A stretch of 64,000 nucleotides of DNA, from assembly GCA_900618795.1 (NCBI GenBank), contig UYJD01000006.1, positions 380,391 through 444,390 on the forward strand, given 5' to 3'. Made by a program: the position numbers and the translations under genes. Each line of letters starts with the position of its first letter. Position 1 is the stretch's first letter. The DNA is from Cyanodermella asteris (lineage: Eukaryota; Ascomycota; Lecanoromycetes; Ostropales; Stictidaceae). Under the pieces are notes generated by a model. The model worked only from the letters and a program-made list of their open reading frames with translations. It was not told the DNA's origin and searched no databases. Shown here one piece after another: positions 1 through 9,321 of this stretch.

Positions 1-130
1 TATGTTTGTGGTCATGCTGAGACGTTTCAAGGCAATTGAGAATCGGGATCCGGAGGAAAAGTGGGTCGAGCAGACGATCATGACTTTCGAGAGCAAGAAT
101 GGTGCCAAAGGGGGTTTGTACAAAGCCTGA
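1..130 (+). CDS. Cytochrome P450, C-terminal end only (gene enters from left edge)
   Basis: An open frame from the left edge, with complete codons from base 2, runs to a TGA at 128-130. The visible 42 residues resemble the extreme C-terminus of fungal P450s: a beta-strand segment ending in LRRFKAIENRDPEE, then a short strand, MTFESKNG, and a small hydrophobic tail. In many fungal P450s the last 45 residues follow the form 'RxLQxFxxIExRD...xxTxxxxNGxxVxLxPA', and this tail fits that form. The haem-binding loop and everything upstream lie outside the window, so family, substrate and completeness cannot be judged. The gene is convergent with the RidA gene to its right. The assignment rests on family memory of the tail pattern only. 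Confidence 0.55.
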   Translation, partial: MFVVMLRRFKAIENRDPEEKWVEQTIMTFESKNGAKGGLYKA

Positions 131-446
131 GGACGACCGGCGGAGGCCAAAATGTGTACATAAGTGCGTGTTTCCTGCAATACCTCTGGAGATTTTGCAC
201 AAGACGGAACGAGTGTATACCACTGAAGCTGATTTAGATAATACCAGAGCTCGAGGGCCCCGTCTCCAATGGCATGGAACAGCTTTTCGAAGACAATGAT
301 TTCAATGCCAGGAGGGTCAAATCTTGAAGGATCCCGTGAACAGTTCGCGTGATCACATCCAGCTTCGAGCATCGGTTGCCTCAAACACCTGTCCTTATCG
401 ATTGACTGTTACTGCGCCTCATTGCACCACAGTCGTACAGCTTGTC
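131..446. other. Convergent intergenic spacer
   Basis: This is about 315 bases between the stop codons of the P450 fragment and the RidA gene. Only short, non-protein-like frames are present. It presumably carries both 3' untranslated regions. Nothing else is recognised. Confidence 0.6.
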
Positions 447-973
447 TCAATTGCCATCCCCAAGATGCGCAACCACCTCAATCTCGACCTTCATATCCAG
501 CGCACCCAGCGCCGCAACCCCAATCTGAGTCCAAATCGGTTTGTGATTCGGCATCCACTTTTCGTAATTCTCCTTGAACCGGGTCGTCACATCCATGGTC
601 AGAGCACCAACGTGGTAGGAACGCACGCTGTAGACTTGTTCCCAACCCTTGCCGCCGGCTGCCTTGAGAGCGATGTCGACCACTTCGAAGGCTTGGTCGA
701 TCTGCTCTAGCGTGGTTGGCTTGAAGACGATGTCATCCTCCGCCTTTGCGTCCCATCCACCTGCTCGTGTCAGCTTCGTGCTAGGAACCTCGTTTGAAGG
801 CATTCGAAAAGCGCTGTGGCCCCGAAAATTTGACCTGCAGGAACGCAAACAGGGGACTGACCTTGTCCGGAGAGGTGGATTTCGTTGCCGACGCGCACTG
901 CCTGGAAGTAACCGCCGACAGACTCCAAGACGTTACTGACCCCGCCGTAGTTGGAGTACGTGAGATGCGACAT
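447..973 (-). CDS. RidA (YjgF/YER057c/UK114) family protein, two exons
   Basis: Exons are complement(862..973) and complement(447..760), joined over a 101-nt intron (GTCAGT donor, GAGCAG acceptor), giving 141 residues. RidA proteins form trimers. Characterised members hydrolyse reactive 2-aminoacrylate and other imines made by PLP enzymes. This member has the typical beginning (YFQAVRVGNEIHLSGQG), the central helix (EQIDQAFEVVDIALKAAGGKGWEQV) and the final strand that normally supplies the substrate-pocket Glu (KVEIEVVAHL). The stretch I would expect to carry the carboxylate-binding Arg reads SVRSYHV. A TATA-like box lies about 130 bases upstream. Length is normal for the family. Whether it is cytosolic or mitochondrial is not evident, and no targeting peptide is obvious. 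Family membership is strong; substrate is unknown. Confidence 0.85.
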
Positions 974-1100
974 TGTGTTGTTCTGGTGAAGATGAGAGAG
1001 TCGGGTGCTTCTTGATACTAGAGCGCGTCTTCGGCTTCGAATTTGAAATTGCCTTGCTAAATGATGCTGAACAAGTCGAAGGGCCCGGCCTCCGCCTACC

Positions 1101-1110
1101 TTTATATACT
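1101..1110 (-). promoter_or_regulatory. TATA-like box of the RidA gene
   Basis: On the minus strand this reads AGTATATAAA, about 130 bases upstream of the RidA start codon. It is a plausible core promoter by sequence and position only. Confidence 0.4.
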
Positions 1111-1265
1111 CACCTTTTTGCTCCTGATAACTATGGTGTTCGTTTTGCGCGCCTTAGTCAGTACTGGGCTCCTTGGACTCATCTTTCCTCCAGGCAGTGA
1201 GTATATGTGGTAATCAAGATCGATCCATCAAGTGTTGACATTGCAAGTGAGTCAAGAAGACTCGG

Positions 1266-1286
1266 GATCCACGGAATCCGTGGGTC
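1266..1286. repeat. Palindrome with CGG-N3-CCG core
   Basis: The arms GATCCACGGA and TCCGTGGGTC flank a central A and match at 9 of 10 positions. The inner everted CGG/CCG half-sites are the kind bound by fungal Zn2Cys6 activators. It lies roughly 300 bases upstream of the RidA start. Function is inferred. Confidence 0.5.
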
Positions 1287-1489
1287 GAATGCAATGAAAC
1301 TAAGGCGCTGCCTCAATCGGCCTGTACCTCGCCGGAGATGGCCAAGAGTTTGAGCACGGAGTTCCGTCGACACGTCGATCTTTGGAGAGAAGCGGAAATG
1401 CGCTGTGGTCCAGATCTTGCCTGTCGTAGAAACTACCGAAAGGATGCGATACTAACGGGGTGGAGGCTGACACGGCATGCTGACAAACC

Positions 1490-1521
1490 AAGCATGCTGA
1501 GCCAGCTGGCTCATCATGCTT
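1490..1521. repeat. 32-bp near-perfect palindrome
   Basis: The left arm AAGCATGCTGAGCCAG (1490-1505) is followed without spacer by CTGGCTCATCATGCTT (1506-1521), with one mismatch in 16. A T-run follows. It could be a cruciform-forming site, a dimeric protein-binding site or a transposon remnant. No flanking target-site duplication is obvious. Confidence 0.7.
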
Positions 1522-1865
1522 TTTGAAGAGGGCGAGGGCTATCAACCGACCTTTGATGACGGGTGCTAGTGGCGCCCCGCAATCCGACTGTGATCAGCGG
1601 GTGCTATCAGATAGCCTATATGGTGGCAGCCCAAGGTCGTGTGTAGTGACAGCAAAACTGTCAATCGTCGAGTGATGGCCGCGTACGCGTCCATACCTCT
1701 CGAGTGGAAGGCAATGCACTGCCACTGAAGTGACTGAACACACTCACGATGATTTGCATCTACAACAATCACTCGAAAGAATCATAATTATAGGCTGGAA
1801 ACTCGGCATTCGTGGCAAATGTCTTATAACTCATTTGGTGACACCCGCATGTGGCAATCCACGCT

Positions 1866-2936
1866 CTACGTGTGCCACGGAATTGTTATTGGATGCGCAA
1901 AATCAACGTTCTTCGTCGCTGCCTCGTAACGCTTGCGGCAAGTACCAAAGAGCTTGTCCCACAGGCGTGTCTGCTTCCCGTAGTTATAGCTCTTCTTCCA
2001 TCCCTGGCGGTGGTGGAGATCGTGGTCTTCGATAGTCAATTCGGCGTCGACTAAGCCGAGCAGTGGAGAGAACGTGGTTGGCGGGGTCATGTAAACGCGC
2101 AGACCACTGTGACCCCAAAGCTCCGAGTACATAACATACATGTAGCAGATCCACCAATCGTAAAAGCCCATCGGCAAACCCATCAATCTCATCGTGCCCC
2201 AAGTCATCAACGGAATGCCCGCGATGTCGAAGATCTCTTGCTCTTCATCGGCATACAGTGTGAGCAATGGGTTGGGGTGCTTGGTCAGGTGGTGGGTACG
2301 GTGGTACTTCCACAAACTTTCGTTCGTGTGCATCAAGCGATGATACCAGTAGAACCAGAAGTCGAGAATCACTCCATACAAACCAATCTCGAGTGGTATC
2401 CACCACGTGGGGCCAGGTGAAGCACTGCTGTCCCAGGCGACCATCAGAGCCAATAGTGGTCGGAGCGTCAAGGTGAAAATGAGGGACCTCGCCACTTTGG
2501 AGACGCTGTGATCCGGCACACCGTCACGGGTGTGCTTGTCACCGTCGAGGAAACCGTATTGCTGGCCAAGCTTCTTCAGCATTTGGATTGCGGCGACTCC
2601 GTTGAGTTTGAAGGCCAGCGAGTAGAACAGGAAGATGGCGATGACATGAGGGTTCTTGCCAAAATACCAATAGTAGGCTCGATGGATTGCCAGTGGCCAG
2701 AGGGCGTGTAAGACGATCCAACGATGTTGAGGTAGCTGTGGCAAGTGTGGTATCCGATCAGTCTTCTCGTGTTTGGGTGCATTGTTGTCGTAGCCCGCTA
2801 AGCTGATTCCAAGTGCGGTCAGGATATAATGGTGTACGCCCCATTGCTTCTTGTCGTCGTACCATGTAGCTTTCATGGAATCTTTTGGATTGCGCATGGG
2901 AGCGCTCGCCGAAGCGGTCGTGGTCACGGTCGCCAT
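1866..2936 (-). CDS. Fatty acid hydroxylase / sterol desaturase superfamily membrane enzyme
   Basis: A single exon encodes 356 residues. The ATG at 2936 is chosen because it begins a plausible polar N-terminus; the frame stays open upstream without protein-like sequence. The four histidine clusters that bind the di-iron centre of this ER membrane superfamily are visible: HRLMH at 199-203, HRTHH at 212-216, a single His in WGHSG (275), and HDLHH at 305-309. Hydrophobic segments near 73-115, 150-170 and 180-200 would place the His-rich face in the cytosol. Members hydroxylate or desaturate sterols, sphingoid bases or fatty aldehydes using O2 and electrons from cytochrome b5. The sequence alone does not tell me which substrate; it does not obviously match Erg3, Erg25 or Sur2. 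No operon-like partner is evident. Confidence 0.85.
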   Translation of the reverse strand: MATVTTTASASAPMRNPKDSMKATWYDDKKQWGVHHYILTALGISLAGYDNNAPKHEKTDRIPHLPQLPQHRWIVLHALWPLAIHRAYYWYFGKNPHVIAIFLFYSLAFKLNGVAAIQMLKKLGQQYGFLDGDKHTRDGVPDHSVSKVARSLIFTLTLRPLLALMVAWDSSASPGPTWWIPLEIGLYGVILDFWFYWYHRLMHTNESLWKYHRTHHLTKHPNPLLTLYADEEQEIFDIAGIPLMTWGTMRLMGLPMGFYDWWICYMYVMYSELWGHSGLRVYMTPPTTFSPLLGLVDAELTIEDHDLHHRQGWKKSYNYGKQTRLWDKLFGTCRKRYEAATKNVDFAHPITIPWHT

Positions 2937-4427
2937 CTTGAACAATACACGACCAGAGTTTGACAACGTCCAGAAGGAAAGGGGTGCAAGGAGGGTTTTA
3001 AACCGGACCTGAAGACCGCTGTAAGTCGTGAAACATGATACCAGCACCAAGATTACCAATCGGGAACCAGTCAGATCCGCATACATTTGGGGTCTCAACA
3101 TTTGTAGCCGCGGTTTCGCAGAACCAGTGGTCGCACTTTGTAACATGCCGAGGCGTTCGTCTTATGGTAAGTCCGAGCCACAATCGTCAAGGGATCGCGG
3201 AACCGCAGGTTCGATTTGAGGACCCAAGCTCAGCCAGATGATATCGATACGACTGGAGGCGTTTCTTTTTGCGACGCCCAAGACCCAGGGATCGGGTGCT
3301 GAGTCTGAATCGGAAGTCTGGCACCTCAAGCAGATTATCATGTGAATGTGTGCCGCCAGATAAAATTGCCACGGCAGATCGCAACCCTGTCACAAAACGA
3401 CTTGCATATCGGCGCACCAGCGACAGACTCACCAGCATGCGTTGTTTCGGGGTCGATGCATTCTTACCACAATCGGCTCGAGAACTATCTGCGCCACGCT
3501 CGACGTACTTTTCAGCACGTCCCTCACCTTCTCTCGTACTCCGAAATTCGAAGTGAAGGCATTGCAACACATGCCCTTCTCCATTCCGCATGTCCGCACC
3601 GTGAGCACAAGATCGAACATCGTGAGCGAGCGAGCATAGATATGCACTCTCACGTGATCACTAAGTCTGCTTCAGCAGCATTGTTAAAGTCCTCATGGAG
3701 GGCGCATCTATCCTCGACACACCTCTTCCTTGTCATTTTGGCGATAACAAGTTAATAGCCATCCCAAACAAAAGCACGCAAAACGAGAATAGACCGAGTT
3801 GAATCACGAAGCCAGCTGAACAGCATGTTTTGGTTTGATGTGAAATTTGAATACCGTTTGTTCGATATTGTAGGAAATATTTCTCCATGCATTCCGGAAC
3901 ACGTTAATAGCCATCCTCTGTTTGAGAGGAGAGGCAACTTGGGTGTGTCTGGTGGTGATGTTTCGAAGGGAGTATGATTCTCGAGTTGGACGAGATTTAG
4001 GTGAAGACCGACTGCTATACCCAGTCGTACGGCACACAAACTTTCCTTGTCAAATCTCGAAATGCAGATGCAGACAAGATGGTGGCGGGAGCGCTATTCC
4101 CCAATCGGACTTATGACGCTTCGACTTGACGGCGGGAATCGCACGCGTCTTGCAGCTCGACAAGCTTGGGACGATTTGCATACAAGCTCCTGCCATTCAG
4201 GGCCACAGGCCACAGGCGCCGGTCTGAAAGCTTCTCCCTCAAGATGCCTAACTGCTACGCAACTCCATCGTTGCTATTCTCATGTCTGAAATGTTGCCGT
4301 GAGTCTGCTGAACGTTGGACATTGAAGCCCAAGGCAGAACCGCATTGCGTGTGAAGAGCCTTGATTACCTGAGCGTGTAGACGGCTATAATTTGGCGGCG
4401 ACCGCTTCCCCGCAACTCACTTTCACC
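2937..4427. other. Divergent intergenic region, about 1.5 kb
   Basis: This region lies between the hydroxylase gene (minus) and PI31 (plus), so both promoters should be here. Frames up to 137 codons exist but none looks protein-like. The 14-mer GTTAATAGCCATCC occurs twice, near 3751 and 3903. Nothing else is recognised. Confidence 0.5.
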
Positions 4428-5630
4428 ATGCCAGGAAACATCATGAATCGCCTCGAGTCTCTCCCTATTTTGATGCTGGATAGTTTGCCTAAACATGCAT
4501 CACCGCAGCTCAGAGACCCCTACGATGCTGTTGCCCTCTTCGCCCATGCGGCTATGCTCAGCGTTGGCTTCCGCCTCGTTGGGCTGGGCGAAGACCACAA
4601 GATAGGTACGAGCTTCATCGACGCTTTCGATTTGCGCAGATGCACTAACATCGTCACAGATGTTGATTCTGATGACTCTGACACCAAGTCTCTACCGATT
4701 CAGTGGAATGAGACGTCGAACTCGACCTACGCCTTTCGCTACAAGCATTCCCAGTCCGCACTAGATTACCTTGTCAAAGTCTCACGTCTTGGAAAGAAGA
4801 CCTTGATAAATGCTCTCGCCATCGATGATGATCGCGTCTATGGCTTCGACATTCCCACCACCGACTTCCTCTCACCTTCCTCATTTCCTTACACAGCTCC
4901 AACTTTACCAGACAATACCTCGGCGAGTCAGACAAAATCGATCAACGATATCTTCATCTCGAGTGGCCGACTTGGTGATCTTTGGGCACTCTTCAAGATC
5001 AGCATTGTGCAGAAAATTGCACCAGGCGTGGACAAGAGTGGGGCAGATGATGCAGATGCTCAGACACAAGCAGAGGAGGAGGGAAGGCACTCACAACCCG
5101 GCCGGTCTGGTCAGCCACAGCGGCCTGCGAGGCCTCACGACTACGATCCACTACGTGATGACCGTGGCACCCTTTCGCCGTTTGCTCAACCGCGTCCATT
5201 CCTACCTGGTAGCGATCCACTGGCCCCGGAACAGCCCCGTCCAATGCCAGGAGGTGAGCGACCACCCGGTTGGGACGACGAACACGACATATTGAGGGCA
5301 CCAGGACGAGGAGGCGTAGGATATATGCCACCAAGGCTCGGAGACAGAGACTTATACCCGCAAGGCTTAGGACCGCACGATCCACTTCGGATCGGGGGTC
5401 CAGCTGGATTCGGCGGTGGAAGAGGCGGAGGTATGCACCCTACAAGAGATGACTTCGATCCGTTCGGAGGTGAAGGCGACGGCGGATTCGGAGCAGCGCC
5501 GCCTGGTGCCAGATTCGATCCACCATTCCCAGGCCAGGGCCCGCCGCGAGGATCAGGAGGCGGCTTTGGAGGTCCTGGTGGCTTTGGAGGCCCTGGTGGC
5601 TTTGGAGGATTCGGAGGCGGCATAATCTGA
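4428..5630 (+). CDS. Proteasome inhibitor/regulator PI31-like protein (PSMF1 family)
   Basis: The start is ATG at 4428 (context TCACCATGCC). A 54-nt intron at 4606-4659 (GTACGA donor, CACTAAC branch point, TCACAG acceptor) is likely. Spliced length is about 382 residues. The N-terminal part (to about 165) matches the alpha/beta FP domain through which PI31 dimerises and binds Fbxo7 in animals. The C-terminal half is a disordered Pro/Gly-rich segment with HDYDPLRDDRG, DPL and DDFDPFG motifs, like the 20S-proteasome-binding tail of PI31. The tail ends in GFGG repeats. The family modulates 20S proteasome activity and assembly in cytosol and nucleus. The intron is a multiple of three without a stop, so retention would insert 18 residues. 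The unusually long Gly-rich tail is the only odd feature. Confidence 0.8.
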   Translation: MPGNIMNRLESLPILMLDSLPKHASPQLRDPYDAVALFAHAAMLSVGFRLVGLGEDHKIGTSFIDAFDLRRCTNIVTDVDSDDSDTKSLPIQWNETSNSTYAFRYKHSQSALDYLVKVSRLGKKTLINALAIDDDRVYGFDIPTTDFLSPSSFPYTAPTLPDNTSASQTKSINDIFISSGRLGDLWALFKISIVQKIAPGVDKSGADDADAQTQAEEEGRHSQPGRSGQPQRPARPHDYDPLRDDRGTLSPFAQPRPFLPGSDPLAPEQPRPMPGGERPPGWDDEHDILRAPGRGGVGYMPPRLGDRDLYPQGLGPHDPLRIGGPAGFGGGRGGGMHPTRDDFDPFGGEGDGGFGAAPPGARFDPPFPGQGPPRGSGGGFGGPGGFGGPGGFGGFGGGII

Positions 5631-5771
5631 ACAGGTAAGGTGGATAGCCAAAGTGGTGCGTAAGTAGCCCAACTTGACAATCACAACGCACCGGCTATTG
5701 GCGGCGTGCCGACCTGTACAACAAAGAAGACTGTCTATTACTGAATCATACCTGTGATACCTCACTTCGCT

Positions 5772-8021
5772 TCATTTTACGTTGCAACTAATTCCAAGCA
5801 CGGCTAAAGCCTTGGTTGGGTGTCGGGGAAAATTCGGTGAGATGGTTGTCAAAGGCCCAAATGAGCTGAACTTGCCGCAGGCGAATCGCTCCAGTTCCTC
5901 AGATCCAGCACTGAATTCCGAGTAGCTGCTCATGGCAGATAGGCTCTCGCTGTTGATGACATCGTCGCCCTCTTTGCAGCTGTCCAGGACAAGCGACGGA
6001 GGACAAAGGAGATTAGGCTCTAGGTGGTACGTTGGAACTTCAGAGGCCATGGCCATTGCCAGCACCGGGCTGGAAGTATATGGCCGGACCTCGCTCACAT
6101 CCTCAAAGTCGAAGGATACAGGTCCATCCAGCTGGGCACGCATCTCGAGGGGTTCGGCCGTCAGTCCCGAAACAGCAGAGGATATATCAGACTTTGTCCT
6201 CAATCCCTTGTCAGGACTCACTTCAGGTGATGGCGTGTGCGTTGCGAGTGCATTGCCTTGCGTATCGTTAATCATCTCAGCGATAGCGAGGAGCGACCGG
6301 TTTTGTGGCAGCGAGCTGCTGCGCGGAGTTCGAGGGAAAGTCGACGAAGTTACTGCGGCGTCCGTCGAACAATATACCGAAGCGGAAGGAGACTCATGCT
6401 GTGGCTTAATGGGCGAAACAGTCAAGTCAGCTGGCTTCAGAGCAACCGAACGAGACGTGGCGGTCTTGGGAATTCCAGCCGTGCTAGAGGCATGACAAGG
6501 CTGTCCTTTGCCGTGTTCAGTCGTCGCGCTCGCTGGTTCCGATGCCTTGGATTGGGCCCATCGGACGTGCAACGGGCTGGAAACATTCTGCCCCATCGAT
6601 GTGCCACCCTGCCCGTCATTGATTCTGGGCCCCAGGGTTGGTGTTGGTATCGGGGGCAGCTTGCGCTCATCTCGGAGCTGAGACTTGTGGTTCAATGGCA
6701 CTTCGATCTTTCGCGCCATATCCAGCCCATGTTCAATGGAGCTTTGCGTCATTTGTGCTGGCCCGTCGTCAACGGTGCTCAGTCTATCCTCTCTTGGAGC
6801 GACACCCTTGACAGCAACATCCAATCGCCACCGCTCGATCCTTGTTGTGTGGGACTCGGCTGGCAGGAGCTTCTTCAACTTGATTGGTTTAGGCTTGGTC
6901 GTTAGTTCAAGTTCACTCTCCGGCGCCCCGACGAGCTTGTCATGTTTCCACGCCTCCAACTCCCTTGCAAGCTCCTTCTCCAAGAATGCGGTTCTTCCTG
7001 TCTGTGCCGTCGCTCCCCAGTTCTTCAACAGCTCTTTTCGAAGCTCCTTTTCCAAGAAAGCGACATTGGCCATGTGCTTGACTTCATCCATCCTCCCGAC
7101 ATTGATGAGTGCCGGGTCTGTCTCCTCCCCAAGCATCACCTGGTCCTGTACAAACTCCTTTCCGGCATTGTCCCTCTCCATCCCAGCAGAAAACAAGTCC
7201 TGACACAGCGACCACATCTTGTCCCGTGTGACCTCGACCCGCAGCTCCCATCCCCGGAACCAACCCGGAAGCACAACGACGTACACTTTCAACCCATCCT
7301 GACCCCACAACTGTCGTCTCGCTCGTCGGCATTCTTCACCCAGCCGCGCGATCGCTTGAGGGTCTTCCGTCGGATCGAGATCGGTGGCGAGGCAGAAGTG
7401 ACTGATACAGTATCCGACAAGCCGCTCCACCACGATGGGAATGCTGACCCGGCTCTGCAGTGCAGCTTCGTCCTCTGTATCCTGCAGGCGTTCAGCCAGC
7501 GCGCGTGTGAACTGCTCCGACTGCGCTGTCCTGGGTGTGGTGTCCTTGGCTGGAGTCGACGGACAAGCTGGAGATGTGATTCTGCCTCCAGCGGTTGGTC
7601 CAGGTGGAGGGCTACTCGGCGGATAAGTCGCATACACCGGCCGCTCATGCGCCGACGCGGCGTGATGCAACGCATTCACGTGTTGACTATCCACATGGCT
7701 CTCGACCTGTGAACTCTGTGGCGACACATCGCATCCAAACGGGCATGTAATCGCATCCGCCGACTGCCCATTGGCGATGGGAGGAGTTGACGTCCCCAAC
7801 TGACTTTCCTGGCCGCCACCGGAGACGCTGTGCACGGCACACCAGTGATTCCATTGTTGCTGACACGCCAGATCGTCCTTTGAGTTCGCGACTTCGAGGC
7901 CCTTCTTGAAATCGGCGTTGAGACGTATGGCTCGTCGGCGCCCGGTGACGTGCGACTTCAAGGTTGTGTGGAGAGTGGAAGGGAAGTGCATGGCGGAGAA
8001 GAGCATATCCTGAAGGCTCAT
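5772..8021 (-). CDS. 749-aa protein of unknown function, largely disordered
   Basis: A single exon starts at ATG 8021. I do not recognise a named family. Residues 1-70 are basic and look folded (TGRRRAIRLNADFKKGLE, then a Trp-rich WNHWCAV). A Pro/Ser linker follows. A second ordered block around 180-330 contains the VVERLVGYCISHF and VYVVVLPGWFRGWELRVEV segments. Two near-identical helices (AFLEKELRKEL and AFLEKELARELE) lie near 330-360. The C-terminal half is Ser/Thr/Pro-rich and probably disordered. No signal peptide or membrane segment is seen. Codon use looks like its neighbours. The gene is convergent with PI31, with only 141 bases between stops. It may be a regulatory or scaffold protein specific to this fungal group; that is a guess. 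Confidence 0.65.
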   Translation of the reverse strand: MSLQDMLFSAMHFPSTLHTTLKSHVTGRRRAIRLNADFKKGLEVANSKDDLACQQQWNHWCAVHSVSGGGQESQLGTSTPPIANGQSADAITCPFGCDVSPQSSQVESHVDSQHVNALHHAASAHERPVYATYPPSSPPPGPTAGGRITSPACPSTPAKDTTPRTAQSEQFTRALAERLQDTEDEAALQSRVSIPIVVERLVGYCISHFCLATDLDPTEDPQAIARLGEECRRARRQLWGQDGLKVYVVVLPGWFRGWELRVEVTRDKMWSLCQDLFSAGMERDNAGKEFVQDQVMLGEETDPALINVGRMDEVKHMANVAFLEKELRKELLKNWGATAQTGRTAFLEKELARELEAWKHDKLVGAPESELELTTKPKPIKLKKLLPAESHTTRIERWRLDVAVKGVAPREDRLSTVDDGPAQMTQSSIEHGLDMARKIEVPLNHKSQLRDERKLPPIPTPTLGPRINDGQGGTSMGQNVSSPLHVRWAQSKASEPASATTEHGKGQPCHASSTAGIPKTATSRSVALKPADLTVSPIKPQHESPSASVYCSTDAAVTSSTFPRTPRSSSLPQNRSLLAIAEMINDTQGNALATHTPSPEVSPDKGLRTKSDISSAVSGLTAEPLEMRAQLDGPVSFDFEDVSEVRPYTSSPVLAMAMASEVPTYHLEPNLLCPPSLVLDSCKEGDDVINSESLSAMSSYSEFSAGSEELERFACGKFSSFGPLTTISPNFPRHPTKALAVLGISCNVK

Positions 8022-9321
8022 TGCGAAGGAACGACGACCGCGAGAGGTCGAACGGCGACTCGATCTGTTTTTGGGACCACGGGGAAAACAGCTGATAGAT
8101 GAGGTGTTTGGGTGGTGCTTCTGGACCCCGACAACCCTAGCTCCGGGCTGGGAAGTGGGCTTGGGGTTTAGGGACTAGCTCTTGATAACGATGCTGATGT
8201 TGAGCTGCCTGATGGCGGGCTCCATGCGTGATGTATGTCAGAAGTCTTTTTTAGATTTGAGAGAAATACGATTGGATGTAAAAGTGGACGGACAGAGAAA
8301 CCATAGATCATCTGATGTGAGGAAAAGGGGTTAGAGGGCAGACGAAACGCGTTTTTAAATACTGTTTGGAGAACAATGGGGGGGCCGAAAGTTGCGCGCG
8401 TTTCTGGTTAGGATGGGGGGTTTTTGAGGTAGGTGGTCGTGGTCGTGGTCGTGAATGTGGTGCTTCTGAATGTGTGTTCTGAATGGGGGTGTGGATCCCG
8501 CGACGCAGCGAACTTGCATTCAGGAAGATTGGACCGAATCTTCCCCCCTCCCTTTGTTTTCCCTTTCTTTTCTTTTTTATTATCGCCAACGACACGGGGA
8601 AATTTCCAACACGGTTTCCGGATCTCCCCGCTTGGAAGAACACGGGAGGGAGAGAATTGCAGCATGTAAGAGAGGTATTACTTATTGTACTCAACGCAGC
8701 CTTGTTTCCGGGAGGCGGGGAGGAGGCTGCGTGTTTCGTTCTGACGCGATATCCGGGCCGGTCAGTCAGTCACCGCTCGTGCTGGGTGCTGGGTGCTGGG
8801 TGCTGGGTGCTTGCGCTGACGATGCTCGGAGAGGAGGAAGGGGAGGGGGCTTGACAAACCTGCGTGACGCATACGCACGACGGGGGACACACACACACAC
8901 ATCGCATCTGATGTGATGTTCCGAATTGCGGGAATCGGTATTGTTTTTTTTTTTCCCCTTCGAGATGCATTCTAGATGCCTCGGATTCTCCTGTGTTGGC
9001 TGAGACGGGGCAAGTAGCGTGGTGTAGCATGTTGGTGGTTTGGATGGATGGTTCGGCAAAACTGAATGTGAACTCGTGATGAAATGTCATCGCCGCAAAC
9101 CGCCTCAGACTGCGTATCGCAAATGGTGGCGTTGATTCCAAAAGACATGACAATGTACAATTTCCGTATTCGTCATTTCGTCTATATCTTGATCCACCTC
9201 AATCCAACCTGGACGTCCAGATCGTCCAATCGTCATGTTTGCTTTTACTTGACCCTGGAGGCCAACTTTCCGAGTCGGCTTTCCACGTACGAGTCTTCCC
9301 TCCGGCCATGAGCTTTCCTAC
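8022..9321. other. Intergenic region with simple repeats, about 1.3 kb
   Basis: This holds the presumed promoter of the 749-aa gene and the 3' side of the S28 peptidase gene. It contains a short run of TGGTCG-type hexamers near 8430-8452, a four-copy GCTGGGT tandem at 8781-8811, a CA run near 8889-8900 and a poly-T tract near 8944. No coding frame is convincing. Confidence 0.55.
8781..8811. repeat. Tandem heptamer GCTGGGT x4
   Basis: Four exact copies of GCTGGGT are followed by a partial fifth. It sits directly after a short GTCA tandem. It is a simple minisatellite in the intergenic region. Confidence 0.85.

Larger units (their letters stand above)
974..1865. other. Intergenic region with two palindromes
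   Basis: This region lies between the RidA start and the 3' end of the hydroxylase gene, both on the minus strand. It contains the RidA promoter, a 21-base palindrome containing CGG-AAT-CCG at 1266-1286, and a 32-base near-perfect palindrome at 1490-1521. No convincing coding frame was found. Confidence 0.6.
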
